Source of the DNA: Erysipelothrix piscisicarius
Lineage (GTDB): Bacteria > Bacillota_I > Bacilli_A > Erysipelotrichales > Erysipelotrichaceae
NCBI RefSeq assembly: GCF_003931795.1
Contig: NZ_CP034234.1
Coordinates: 248,001-312,000, forward strand
Length of the DNA stretch: 64,000 bases
Reading direction: 5' to 3'
Part shown: piece after piece, positions 55,716 to 64,000 of the stretch
Numbering within the stretch: the first letter of the stretch is position 1
Layout of the letters: the number at the start of each line of letters is the position of its first letter
Position numbers and translations under genes: made by a program
Notes under the pieces: model-generated
What the model was told of the DNA's origin: nothing
Seen by the model: the letters and a program-made list of their open reading frames with translations, nothing else
The model's database searches: none

Positions 55716-57465
55716 AATAAAAGTACTGGATACACATCTAACGAATATGATTGCTGCTGGAGAGGTTGTAGAACGTCCTGCGGGTATTATTAAAGAACTT
55801 GTAGAAAATTCAATTGATGCGAATGCTACAAGTATTGAGGTGCGTATTGTTGAAGGTGGGATGGGCCTTATTGAGGTCAGTGATAATGGTGATGGAATGG
55901 GCGGTGATGATTTATCACAAGCATTTGAACGTCACTCAACATCAAAAATTAAAAGTGTCCTCGATCTTAATGCGATTGCTTCTTTTGGATTTAGGGGTGA
56001 AGCATTACCATCGATTGCTTCAGTAAGTCATGTTGAAGCGTTATCAAATGACGGTACTGAAGGTCATCGCATTATTATTGATAATGGAGTAAAAAAGGTT
56101 AAAGAGCGAGCAGCTCGCAATCAAGGAACAACCATATCTGTTTCAAGTCTATTCCTTAAAACCCCTGCAAGGTTGAAGCACATCAAAAACATCCATTATG
56201 AAACATCAATCATCCTTGATACAATTCAAAAGTTTGCTATGGGAAATCCACACATATCATTTACCCTTTATAACGAAAGTAAAATAAGTTTTAGAAGTTA
56301 TGGCCGGAATGATATAGCGGATGTTTTTCATCGTGTTTATGGTGCTCAAGTGACTCAAGACACGAAACTTTTTAATGCTGAAAATTACGATTTCAAAATT
56401 GATGGAATTATGGCGCTCCCTCAACATAATCGCGCAAACCGATATTCAATTTGGCTTTATATTAATAATCGTATGATTCGATTCCCTAAGATTCAAAAAG
56501 CAATCGTTGATGGTTATCGCCGTCATATGCCTACTGATCGCTACCCAATTGTTGTGATGAATATTCACGTTGATCCTCAATTAGTGGATGTGAACGTACA
56601 TCCAAGCAAGTGGGAAATTCGTTTATCAAAAGATAATGTTCTTGTGGAACTGATTCAGGACTGTTTTTCATCAATTTTAGATCAACATATGCGTCCACAA
56701 CGCATTACCTTTCCCACGCAACCACCCGTTCAAACAGATATAAAAGAAGACCTGCTTGGTGAACCACTACCACGTTTTGAACCGTTGATTGAAGAACCCA
56801 AAAAAGTCTATGTTCCTGATTATCTGCCTGAATCATTGCCACTTTCAGACTTTAAACCCCGAGAAATTGAACCTTTGGAGGTATCTGAAAGAATCGAACC
56901 CCTTACCGTCTTATCACAAATGAGTGGATGTTATATTTTAGCTCAAGGCGATCAAGGCCTGTATATCATTGATCAGCATGCTGCAATGGAGCGTGTACGG
57001 TATGAATATTATCAAAATAAAATGTTAAATCAAAACAACCCTACACAAGATTTTTTAATACCTCTAATAATCGAAGGACGTAAGCCAATTATTGGTCGTG
57101 TTCACGAGATTAATCAGATTCTTAAAGAATTTCAACTTGAGTTGGAAGTGTTTGGTGATGATGCATTTGTATTAAGAAGTACACCTTTATGGATCGAGGA
57201 AAAAATCGTTTCGGAGTTTATACATGAAGTTTTGGATATGTTTGAAGATGAACGAACAATTCGTGAAGAAGACTTACGACGAAATGTTTTGGCTACGTTA
57301 GCATGTCATTCTTCAGTTCGATTTAATGAATATATGTCTATGGATGAGATGACGGAGTTGGTGCGACAACTGAGAGCGTGTGATCAACCCTTTCATTGTC
57401 CACATGGTCGACCAACATTTATTACAGTTGAGCATAAACAACTCATCAAGGAGTTTAAACGATGA
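55708..57465 (+). CDS. mutL: DNA mismatch repair protein MutL (endonuclease type)
   Basis: A 585-residue partner of MutS. The N-terminal GHKL ATPase has AAGEVVERPAGIIKELVENS, DNGDGM and GFRGEAL (first motif shown by cores AAGEVVERP and ELVENS). The C-terminal domain has the endonuclease motif DQHAAMERVRYE, which fits DQHAx2Ex4E, and the metal-binding CPHGRPT. MutL is therefore probably a nicking enzyme, as in bacteria without MutH. The ATG at 55708 is inside the mutS end; an in-frame ATG at 55693 is less plausible. Confidence 0.96.
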   Translation: MNKIKVLDTHLTNMIAAGEVVERPAGIIKELVENSIDANATSIEVRIVEGGMGLIEVSDNGDGMGGDDLSQAFERHSTSKIKSVLDLNAIASFGFRGEALPSIASVSHVEALSNDGTEGHRIIIDNGVKKVKERAARNQGTTISVSSLFLKTPARLKHIKNIHYETSIILDTIQKFAMGNPHISFTLYNESKISFRSYGRNDIADVFHRVYGAQVTQDTKLFNAENYDFKIDGIMALPQHNRANRYSIWLYINNRMIRFPKIQKAIVDGYRRHMPTDRYPIVVMNIHVDPQLVDVNVHPSKWEIRLSKDNVLVELIQDCFSSILDQHMRPQRITFPTQPPVQTDIKEDLLGEPLPRFEPLIEEPKKVYVPDYLPESLPLSDFKPREIEPLEVSERIEPLTVLSQMSGCYILAQGDQGLYIIDQHAAMERVRYEYYQNKMLNQNNPTQDFLIPLIIEGRKPIIGRVHEINQILKEFQLELEVFGDDAFVLRSTPLWIEEKIVSEFIHEVLDMFEDERTIREEDLRRNVLATLACHSSVRFNEYMSMDEMTELVRQLRACDQPFHCPHGRPTFITVEHKQLIKEFKR

Positions 57466-58358
57466 AAAAAGTTATCGTCATTGCCGGTGTAACAGCATCC
57501 GGAAAATCGAGCTTGGCAGTTTCATTAGCCAAAGAACTTAATGGAGAAATTATAAGTGCCGACTCCGTTGCTGTTTATAAAGAACTCAATATTGGCAGTG
57601 CAAAACCAACCGAAAAGGAACAAGATGGAATTTCGCACCATCTCATTGATATTGTTTCCATTACGGACGCATATCATGTTGCACGTTTTCAAAAAGAAGC
57701 ACGAGAAGCGATTGACTTAATATTAAGTAGAGGTAAAACACCAATTGTGGTAGGTGGAACAGGGCTCTATATTAATGCATTGCTTAATGATTATAGATTT
57801 AATGAGGAGGTTCACCTTCCTCAAATTGATGAAACGTTATCCAACCAAGATTTACTGAATGAACTATTAGAAATTGATCCAGTTACTGCAGAAAAAATTC
57901 ATGTCAACAATCGAAAGCGTCTTATTCGATCTTTACAAATGGTCAAGAGTGCGAATTTGACCAAAGCGGATGTTAATGAGAATAGGGGAAAAACACGTCT
58001 TTATGATGCTAGAATCTATTTCTTGCAAGGGGAGCGTTCAAGACTTTATGACCTAATAAATGCGCGTGTTGATATAATGATGCAACAAGGACTTTTGGAA
58101 GAAGTGACTGAACTTTATTCGAAGTATCCTGAGTTATTCACGATGCAAAGCATGCAATCGATAGGGTATCGAGAGTTCGTAGATTATTTCCAGGGGAATA
58201 GTACGTTAGATGAAGTTCAGGAATCCATTAAGAAAAACACCCGAAGATTGGCAAAGCGTCAAATTACCTGGTTTAAGCATCAAACTGAAAGTACATGGAT
58301 TGATATTTTTAACAGTAATCCGTTAGAGTTCGTGCTAAATGATTTAAAAAAGTGGTAG
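57462..58358 (+). CDS. miaA: tRNA dimethylallyltransferase
   Basis: A 298-residue enzyme that prenylates A37 of tRNAs reading UNN codons. The P-loop GVTASGKSS is at about 8-16, the DSVAVYKELNIGSAKPT segment at about 35-49 (usual D-S-x-Q-V-Y; here Ala replaces Gln), GGTGLY at about 98-103, and the tRNA-binding SIGYREF at about 225-231. It overlaps mutL by 4 bases; the mutS-mutL-miaA order is common in Bacillota. Confidence 0.95.
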   Translation: MKKVIVIAGVTASGKSSLAVSLAKELNGEIISADSVAVYKELNIGSAKPTEKEQDGISHHLIDIVSITDAYHVARFQKEAREAIDLILSRGKTPIVVGGTGLYINALLNDYRFNEEVHLPQIDETLSNQDLLNELLEIDPVTAEKIHVNNRKRLIRSLQMVKSANLTKADVNENRGKTRLYDARIYFLQGERSRLYDLINARVDIMMQQGLLEEVTELYSKYPELFTMQSMQSIGYREFVDYFQGNSTLDEVQESIKKNTRRLAKRQITWFKHQTESTWIDIFNSNPLEFVLNDLKKW

Positions 58359-58414
58359 ATCCACTTTTTTTAGGTCAAAATTTAAAGAGTGCACATCTAT
58401 TAGAGGGGTGTACT

Positions 58415-59266
58415 ATGAAAGTTGAACAGTTAACGAAGCTTTATAAGAACAAACGAGGAATCAAAGATATCTCGTTCGAAATCAATGACGGTGAAATTCT
58501 CGCTGTGTTGGGGGTGAACGGAAGTGGTAAATCGACGCTGTTTAAGACAATTACAGGTCTAATTCAAAAAGATTCAGGAAATATTTATGTTACTAACATC
58601 GGATATATTCCGGAAAATCGTTCGCTGTATAAGGATATTACAGTAAAAGAGCATTTAGAACTCTATGCGCAATTGCATGGTATGGAACTAAATGAAATAC
58701 AGTCAAGTTTGGAATATTGGATGAAGTATTTGGAAATTGAAATCTATTTCAAATCTAAAATCATGACACTTTCTAAAGGGAACCAGCAAAAAGTACAAAT
58801 TCTATGTGGGCTGATTCACGATCCCAAAACAATCATAATGGATGAACCACTCAGTGGTTTGGATATCCACAATATGAGACTGATTAAAGGATTACTTCGT
58901 AAACTGGCGAAAAAAGGAAAATCAATTCTAATTTCAAGCCATCAATATGAAGAGGTCGAAGAGGTCTCCGATTACGTTCTAATTTTAAAAAACGGGAAAA
59001 TGATGAAATATGGATCACTCAAAGCGTTAAAGCGGGATGCAGCGATAACATATCTAATAGTGGAAAAGGAACAGTTTTATGATATCAAACATCTTGGCTT
59101 AGACTTTAAAGTTGTAGAGGACAAGGTGTATCTGATTATTCATAATAAGGACATTTTAAAAACTATACTTCCAAATTTAATTGAGAATCGATGCGTTGAA
59201 AAAATTATCGTTGATTCAATTTCTTTAAAAGAAATGGTGGAAACTACCTATGAAGACACTCATTAA
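58415..59266 (+). CDS. ABC transporter ATP-binding protein (ABC-2 exporter type)
   Basis: A 283-residue ATPase of the DrrA/NatA type. Walker A GVNGSGKST is at about 37-45, signature LSKGNQQKVQ (about 128-137), Walker B TIIMDEPLSGLD (about 148-159) and switch SSHQYEEVEE. The last 80 residues form the C-terminal domain usual in this group. GAGGGG precedes the ATG at 58415; a longer frame from 58352 overlaps miaA. It pairs with the downstream permease, overlapping by 17 bases. The substrate is unknown; NatAB-like sodium or drug export is possible. Confidence 0.9.
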   Translation: MKVEQLTKLYKNKRGIKDISFEINDGEILAVLGVNGSGKSTLFKTITGLIQKDSGNIYVTNIGYIPENRSLYKDITVKEHLELYAQLHGMELNEIQSSLEYWMKYLEIEIYFKSKIMTLSKGNQQKVQILCGLIHDPKTIIMDEPLSGLDIHNMRLIKGLLRKLAKKGKSILISSHQYEEVEEVSDYVLILKNGKMMKYGSLKALKRDAAITYLIVEKEQFYDIKHLGLDFKVVEDKVYLIIHNKDILKTILPNLIENRCVEKIIVDSISLKEMVETTYEDTH

Positions 59267-60383
59267 GTTTTCAATTAAGCGACGCATGCTGAATCGCGCC
59301 ACCATCCTATTTTATGCAATCGTATTTACCGTGATGGGATGTTTGCTTTTTGGTGATAAAATTTTAGCGATTCTTTTACCCAGTGTTTCAGAACCAACAC
59401 CCATTAAAACCATCGATATTGATTGGGAACGTTTTGCTGATGGATTCGAAAAAATCATAAAATATGATGATGAAGCTTCAGTTCTAATTACAAAAAAAGA
59501 AGGCGTTTATACAATCCAAACGGAAACACCCTTAAGTCCGACCGAGAAGAGTACATTAGGCTTGATTATTGATAGCTATGAAAATGGGAGTCATGAGAAG
59601 CCAGTGATTTTATACAAGACTACCGCCAAGAATAATCTTAATCTTGAAATTGTCTTTTCAATTCTTACAACCTTATATTTCTTAATTACCTCTTTAAGTT
59701 CTTCCGCAATGAGTGAGGTTATTATGGAGAAAACTTCCAACGTCCTAGAGATGGTACGTTCGGTGATTCATGTGAAAACATATTTTGTTACTAAAGTAAT
59801 TCTTGGACTCATGATGATGACAATTCAACTCACAAGTCTTGCACTTATTTTTAGTTTTTGGGTATGCATGCGTCAGACATATGATCAAGGTGAGGGGTTG
59901 GTCGATTTATTACAAACGCTTGGTATTCTTGATTTTGAGGGACAAACATTTATTGATATCATAAAGAACCTAAACTTATCACAGAGTGATTTTATTAATA
60001 TTGGATGTGCCTTTTTAATTCTAATGGTTGGAATTGCAACGATTCAAATCATCCTACTCGTACTTGCAGTTCGTATTCGATCCATTGAAGAAGCAGGTAG
60101 TGTTCATGGTCCGCTATACTTTTTAATGTTATGTATTTACTATCTATCGATTTTTCTCAATACACGTTATCATATGACCGAAGGTTGGGGTGTCTATTTG
60201 TCCCTAACACCACTATTTAGCATGTTGTTTCTCCCTCTTCGTGTGCTTGTCTATGATGTCAGCATCTACGAGATTGCATTTTCATTTGCGACGGCCATTG
60301 TTTTTTTTACACTCGTTTTTGAGTACTCGAAGTACTACAGTGAGAAGTTTATTTTTGACAATGATACGAAAAAGATTGACTAA
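59250..60383 (+). CDS. ABC-2 type permease (NatB-like)
   Basis: A 377-residue membrane protein with one N-terminal segment (about 15-37), an extracytoplasmic domain (about 45-130) and five or six C-terminal segments. This is the architecture of NatB-like ABC-2 permeases. The stretch SEVIMEKTSNVLEMVRS (about 152-169) matches the EKT/R motif of this family. Start and end overlap tightly with the ATPase gene, so the two form one transporter. A 15-bp stem follows the stop codon. Confidence 0.87.
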   Translation: MKTLIKFSIKRRMLNRATILFYAIVFTVMGCLLFGDKILAILLPSVSEPTPIKTIDIDWERFADGFEKIIKYDDEASVLITKKEGVYTIQTETPLSPTEKSTLGLIIDSYENGSHEKPVILYKTTAKNNLNLEIVFSILTTLYFLITSLSSSAMSEVIMEKTSNVLEMVRSVIHVKTYFVTKVILGLMMMTIQLTSLALIFSFWVCMRQTYDQGEGLVDLLQTLGILDFEGQTFIDIIKNLNLSQSDFINIGCAFLILMVGIATIQIILLVLAVRIRSIEEAGSVHGPLYFLMLCIYYLSIFLNTRYHMTEGWGVYLSLTPLFSMLFLPLRVLVYDVSIYEIAFSFATAIVFFTLVFEYSKYYSEKFIFDNDTKKID

Positions 60384-60385
60384 TA

Positions 60386-60421
60386 ACCTCTAATGTATTA
60401 CTGTGTTAATACATTAGAGGT
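60386..60421 (+). promoter_or_regulatory. 15-bp perfect stem hiding the ribosome binding site of the MacB-like gene
   Basis: ACCTCTAATGTATTA and TAATACATTAGAGGT pair perfectly around a 6-base loop. The only Shine-Dalgarno-like sequence for the next gene, AGAGG, is inside the 3' arm, 10 bases before the ATG at 60431. No T run follows, so it is not a normal terminator. It may restrict translation or act as a regulatory or mRNA-processing element. Confidence 0.65.
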
Positions 60422-60430
60422 CAAAATAAA

Positions 60431-62722
60431 ATGTTAAAATTAGATAAAATAACCAAAAGATATGGTGAAGTAGAAGCGCTCAAGGGCGTCTCTTTAACAT
60501 TTAGAAAAAACGAGTTCGTTTCAATTCTCGGTCCTTCAGGATGTGGGAAGACAACGATGTTGAATATAATAGGTGGACTTGATCGTTATACGAGTGGGGA
60601 TCTTAATATTTCAGGAATCTCAACGAAAAACTATAAAGATCGTGATTGGGATTCTTATCGGAACAGCTCTGTAGGTTTTGTTTTTCAATCCTATAACTTA
60701 ATTCCGCATCTTACGGTTCTTCAAAATGTTGAACTATCATTAAAATTATCCGGAATTTCAAAAAAAGAAGAGGAGTCACGTGCTCGTACTGCTTTAGAAA
60801 AAGTTGGATTAATCGATCATATTAATAAAAAACCGAATCAATTGTCAGGTGGACAAATGCAACGCGTTGCAATAGCGCGTGCGATTGTTAATGATCCTGA
60901 AATTATTCTAGCCGATGAACCCACGGGAGCACTTGATAGTAAAACCAGTGTTATTATCATGGATTTACTCAAAGAAATTGCTCAAGATCGTCTTGTTATC
61001 ATGGTTACTCATAATGCAGAGCTTGCGCATGAATACAGCAATCGAATTGTAGAATTGTTGGACGGGCAAATTATAAGTGACAGTAATCCTTATGAAACAG
61101 ATATTAATGGAGAAAAACTTACTAAACAAAAACGTACAAAAATGCCATATATTACAGCGCTTGGACTCAGTGGAAAGAACTTGTGGGCTAAAAAAGGACG
61201 TACCGTCTTAACAAGTTTTGCTGGAAGTATCGGAATTATCGGAATCGCGTTGATTTTGGCGCTTTCTTCAGGTTTATCCAACTCAATTAATAAAATGCAG
61301 TCGGATACACTCGCGACATCACCGATTACAATTAATACCTCCGTTTTTGATTTTTCAGGACCTGTTGTGGCAGAAGATACATCGAATATGAGTGAGTTTC
61401 CAACAGATTCCAAGTTGCAAATCTATGAACCTAAAGTTCAAACAAATGTTATTACAAACAATATTACTCAAGAGTATATTGATCATGTGAATAAGCTTGA
61501 TGCAGATAAATATATCTCAATCCAATATATTCACAAAGCAAATATGAATATGATACGTAAAACCAGTGATAAATACGTTCATGTACAATCAAGTTCATCA
61601 CATATGGGTGAGTTACTCGATAATGAAGACTTCAACAACAATCAATATGATGTTCTTGAAGGCCGTATGCCTCAAGGTGATAACGAGATGATTTTAGTCG
61701 TGGATAACTATAATCGTATCGCAAAAGAAACAATTAAAGAATTGGGTCTAGGTGATATCGAAAATAACGTTGATTTGAAATCGCTTATAGGTCAAGAATT
61801 TAAGTTAATTCAAAATAACGACTATTTTGTTAAAGATGAATTTGGGCTCTATCGCGAAGCAAGTCAACAGAACTATGAGACAATCTATGGATCTGAAAAT
61901 GCCAGAACCTTATCGATTGTGGGTGTGATGAGACAAAAAGAAGATTCATCATTCCAAATGTATCAGCCGGGTTTATATTACCGTTCGGATTTAGTTAAGG
62001 CCTTTATCAAGGACTCTACAAATTCTGATGTTGTAAAAGCTCAAAAAGAGGTTGGTAAAGCGTATAGTGTTGTATCGGGGATGGGATTTGAAGGGCATTC
62101 ATTTAAAGAAGCGGATGCACTCTACCAAGATCAACTTGAGGAACTTGGGTCATCTTCATTACCACGAAACATCTCAATTATTTCTTCAGATTTTGAAGCG
62201 AAAAAGGAAATTCGTACACACCTTGACGCTTACAATATTGATAAAAAAGATGCTGATAAGATCACTTACAGTGATATGTCAGAAATGATTACAGGTGTCA
62301 TGGAAACAGTCGTGAATACAATTTCTTATGTGTTGATTGGATTTTCATCCATTTCTCTTGTCGTTTCTTCATTGATGATTGGAATTATTACATACGTTTC
62401 AGTTATCGAACGTACCAAAGAGATTGGTGTACTTCGTAGTCTAGGAGCTCGTAAAAAAGATATTTCGCGTGTATTTAATGCTGAAACATTCTTAATAGGA
62501 TTTGTATCCGGGACATTGGGGATCGTAGTTACATATCTACTTACCTTCCCAATCAACGCGATTATTTATAACCTCACAAAAACAGAAAATATCGCCGTGG
62601 TTAATCCAATACATGCAGTGATTTTAATTATAATTAGTATCGTACTAACATCCATTTCTGGAGTAATACCTTCAAGAATGGCTGCCAAAAAAGATCCTGT
62701 AATTGCTCTAAGAAGTGAATAG
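60431..62722 (+). CDS. MacB-like fused ABC ATPase-permease
   Basis: A 763-residue protein. The N-terminal ABC ATPase (about 1-225) has Walker [10 protein letters not shown] (about 35-43), signature LSGGQMQRV (about 138-146) and Walker [15 protein letters not shown] membrane segment follows (about 265-285), then a large extracytoplasmic domain (about 290-615) and three C-terminal FtsX-type membrane segments with [18 protein letters not shown] (about 660-677). This is the MacB/LolE-like type that moves lipophilic compounds, peptides or lipoproteins. No MacA or TolC-type partner is present, as expected in a Gram-positive. Similar fusions occur in antimicrobial peptide resistance; the substrate is unknown. 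Confidence 0.9.
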   Translation: MLKLDKITKRYGEVEALKGVSLTFRKNEFVSILGPSGCGKTTMLNIIGGLDRYTSGDLNISGISTKNYKDRDWDSYRNSSVGFVFQSYNLIPHLTVLQNVELSLKLSGISKKEEESRARTALEKVGLIDHINKKPNQLSGGQMQRVAIARAIVNDPEIILADEPTGALDSKTSVIIMDLLKEIAQDRLVIMVTHNAELAHEYSNRIVELLDGQIISDSNPYETDINGEKLTKQKRTKMPYITALGLSGKNLWAKKGRTVLTSFAGSIGIIGIALILALSSGLSNSINKMQSDTLATSPITINTSVFDFSGPVVAEDTSNMSEFPTDSKLQIYEPKVQTNVITNNITQEYIDHVNKLDADKYISIQYIHKANMNMIRKTSDKYVHVQSSSSHMGELLDNEDFNNNQYDVLEGRMPQGDNEMILVVDNYNRIAKETIKELGLGDIENNVDLKSLIGQEFKLIQNNDYFVKDEFGLYREASQQNYETIYGSENARTLSIVGVMRQKEDSSFQMYQPGLYYRSDLVKAFIKDSTNSDVVKAQKEVGKAYSVVSGMGFEGHSFKEADALYQDQLEELGSSSLPRNISIISSDFEAKKEIRTHLDAYNIDKKDADKITYSDMSEMITGVMETVVNTISYVLIGFSSISLVVSSLMIGIITYVSVIERTKEIGVLRSLGARKKDISRVFNAETFLIGFVSGTLGIVVTYLLTFPINAIIYNLTKTENIAVVNPIHAVILIIISIVLTSISGVIPSRMAAKKDPVIALRSE

Positions 62723-62725
62723 AAA

Positions 62726-62760
62726 AAAAAGGCATCCTCGTTCAAAGGATGTCTTTTTTT
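62726..62760 (+). terminator. Terminator after the MacB-like gene
   Basis: GGCATCC and GGATGTC form a stem (one G-U pair) followed by seven T residues, 8 bases after the stop codon. Confidence 0.8.
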
Positions 62761-62790
62761 AAAAGAAAAAGAAGTCCAAATTAGACTTCT
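62761..62790 (-). terminator. Terminator after degV
   Basis: On the minus strand AGAAGTC-TAATTTG-GACTTCT is followed by TTTTTCTTTT. The stem overlaps the degV stop codon. Confidence 0.8.
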
Positions 62791-63635
62791 ATTTTTTTCA
62801 TATATTGAAATGCAAGTGAACCAATTCCCACATGAACACTAACGGTTGAAATTAACTCCGTTACATATATTTCAGTATTTGGGAATGCTTCTTCAAACTT
62901 CTTAACAGTTTTTTGAAGTTCATCTTTCGCATCCACATCTACGATTGTAATTTTAAAAGTTTCATCAACGCCCGCTTCCTGCATCGCTTCAATAACACGA
63001 TCAATTGCTTTAGACATCGTTCGTACTTTATCAAAAGGTTCAATAATTCCTTTTGTTTCTTTATTAAGATGAAGTATTGGTTTGATTTTTAGAAAACCAC
63101 CAAGGTTTGCGGCGAGTGGTGATAGTCGACCTCCACGTGATAGATGCGCTAAATCATCAGGAATAATAAACGTGTTGCCGTTATTGAGCGCTACATCAAT
63201 GCGTTCTTTAATTTCAGGGATATCATATCCTTGATCAAGAAGCTTGCGAGCAGCAATTGCACAGTCCAGTTCAATCGAAGCAGCTGTAAAGCAGTCGATA
63301 TAAACAAACTCAATATCAACAAATTGAGCCGCAGTATTCATGGCACCAATTGTTCCAGAAATTCCAGTAGTTATCGGTATCGCAAGAATACGCTCATAAC
63401 CTTCTGATTTAATTTCTCTAAATAAATCTTCAATCATGCCCAGTGCAGGTAGTGATGTTTGAAGCATAATATTTTTCCTCATGAGGGCATTAACTTGATC
63501 AATTGATATCTCAACACTCTCAAGTGAAGCATCCTCCTCATTGATGATCTGTAAGGGTATCGCGAAAAGACCATCCATTTCGATATGTTCATTATAATAA
63601 TTACTACTACTATCGACAATAACCGCAGTTTTCAT
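62781..63635 (-). CDS. DegV-family fatty-acid-binding protein
   Basis: A 284-residue DegV/FakB-like protein that binds a fatty acid for phosphorylation by a DhaK-like kinase (FakA), which is not in the window. The N-terminal AVIVDSSSNY, the TSLPALG motif (about 62), ITTGISGTIGAMNTAA (about 91-106) and a late region with HVGIGSLAFQY are characteristic. GGAGG precedes the ATG at 63635 (MKTAVIVDSSS); the longer frame is rejected. A second DegV gene lies immediately upstream, as is common where different proteins bind different fatty acids. Confidence 0.92.
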   Translation of the reverse strand: MKTAVIVDSSSNYYNEHIEMDGLFAIPLQIINEEDASLESVEISIDQVNALMRKNIMLQTSLPALGMIEDLFREIKSEGYERILAIPITTGISGTIGAMNTAAQFVDIEFVYIDCFTAASIELDCAIAARKLLDQGYDIPEIKERIDVALNNGNTFIIPDDLAHLSRGGRLSPLAANLGGFLKIKPILHLNKETKGIIEPFDKVRTMSKAIDRVIEAMQEAGVDETFKITIVDVDAKDELQKTVKKFEEAFPNTEIYVTELISTVSVHVGIGSLAFQYMKKIEV

Positions 63636-63688
63636 AATACAACCTCCAAGTACTACCATTATACACTAATAATGAAATGCATACGACC

Positions 63689-64000
63689 TCACATGATATA
63701 TTTATCGGTTTTTGGAATCCATTGAATTGCGACGGTTCCAAGACCTGCATGCGTGGCAACCGCAGCTGGAAGATCCATAATATATGCATCATGGTTCCCA
63801 AACGAATCTAAAAGTGCGTCACGAAGACGTGTAATGATTTCTTTAGCGTCGCTATGTAGGTAATAAAAATCATACGCTTCAGGGGTAATGCCTTGTTCTT
63901 TCATATGATTAATCAACAGTTCAAAAATTTTAGTTTCAGTCCGTGCAGTACCAAATTTCTCAATCGTCAAACCATGATTTTCAAGATAGAGGAGGGGTTT
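63689..64000 (-). CDS. DegV-family protein, C-terminal part (runs off the window)
   Basis: The frame is open to the right edge of the window and ends at 63689. The visible 103 residues (KPLLYLENHGLTIEKFGTART core ENHGLTIEKFGTAR, then DFYYLHSDAKEI and ATHAGLGTVAIQW) match the second half of DegV proteins. It lies 53 bases upstream of the other degV gene on the same strand, so the two are probably cotranscribed. Its N-terminal lipid-binding half is outside the window. Confidence 0.88.
   Translation of the reverse strand, partial: KPLLYLENHGLTIEKFGTARTETKIFELLINHMKEQGITPEAYDFYYLHSDAKEIITRLRDALLDSFGNHDAYIMDLPAAVATHAGLGTVAIQWIPKTDKYIM

Noticed and set aside
62326-62556. Antisense frame inside the MacB-like gene and similar shadows elsewhere
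   Set aside because: They overlap strongly supported genes and have no start signals or family features.

Overview
This is a 64 kb stretch of a low-GC, Gram-positive-type chromosome. The gene content (tmRNA, sortase, MdoB/LtaS-like phosphoglycerol transferase, DegV pairs, YitT, DtxR-controlled metal ABC transporter, MutSL-MiaA) fits Bacillota. My best recognition-level guess is class Erysipelotrichia, probably Erysipelothrix. No database search was possible; the 16S gene in the window would settle this.

Layout. 1-1.4 kb: a frameshifted GNAT acetyltransferase and a short decayed region. 1.4-6.5 kb: a complete rRNA operon on the minus strand (16S-23S-5S, no tRNA in the spacers) with promoter, RNase III processing stems and terminator. 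6.6-10.3 kb: a P1B4-type metal efflux ATPase behind a perfect Fur/PerR-like box, then an aldo/keto reductase and patatin pair. 10.4-15 kb: rmuC, a D-lactate-dehydrogenase-like gene and a frameshifted HAD hydrolase whose last codons are displaced by an IS3-family element. 15.4-26.3 kb: alr and a dipeptidase cluster, yitT, a small alarmone synthetase, an S9 peptidase homologue without its catalytic serine, an AAA ATPase gene with an in-frame stop, and proC. 26.3-28.7 kb: an IS30-family element carrying a nested second copy of the same IS3-family element. 28.8-34.3 kb: a phosphoglycerol transferase gene with an in-frame stop, proBA, ssrA and a probable deletion junction. 34.3-43.7 kb: a CAP-domain lipoprotein, HAD phosphatase, serine hydrolase, PAP2 phosphatase, a five-gene DtxR/Mn-Zn ABC transporter operon (troRABCD-like) and a UPF0173 hydrolase with an in-frame stop. 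43.7-45 kb: a different IS3-family element. 45-64 kb: sortase, dnaX-recR, CYTH/NAD kinase, rodA, a degenerate PTS-like protein, mutS-mutL-miaA, two ABC export systems and two degV genes.

Themes. Envelope and wall functions recur (alr, RodA, sortase, phosphoglycerol transferase, PAP2, dipeptidase). Metal homeostasis appears twice: metal export under a Fur-type box, and metal import under a DtxR-type box. Proline synthesis is complete here (proBA and proC) but split between two sites.

The most striking overall signal is broken genes. At least eight reading frames are interrupted. Several breaks can be repaired by adding one base to a short homopolymer, and two near-identical IS copies also differ in homopolymer length. 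That points to sequence error or frameshift mutagenesis for many of them. Three others are clean in-frame nonsense codons that homopolymer error cannot explain. The best candidates for unusual biology are the PTS-like protein lacking both phosphotransfer-critical sites, the Ser-to-Ala S9 peptidase, the IS30 insertion flanked by duplicated terminator hairpins, and the stem that hides the ribosome binding site of the MacB-like transporter. I found no CRISPR array and no obvious defence island.
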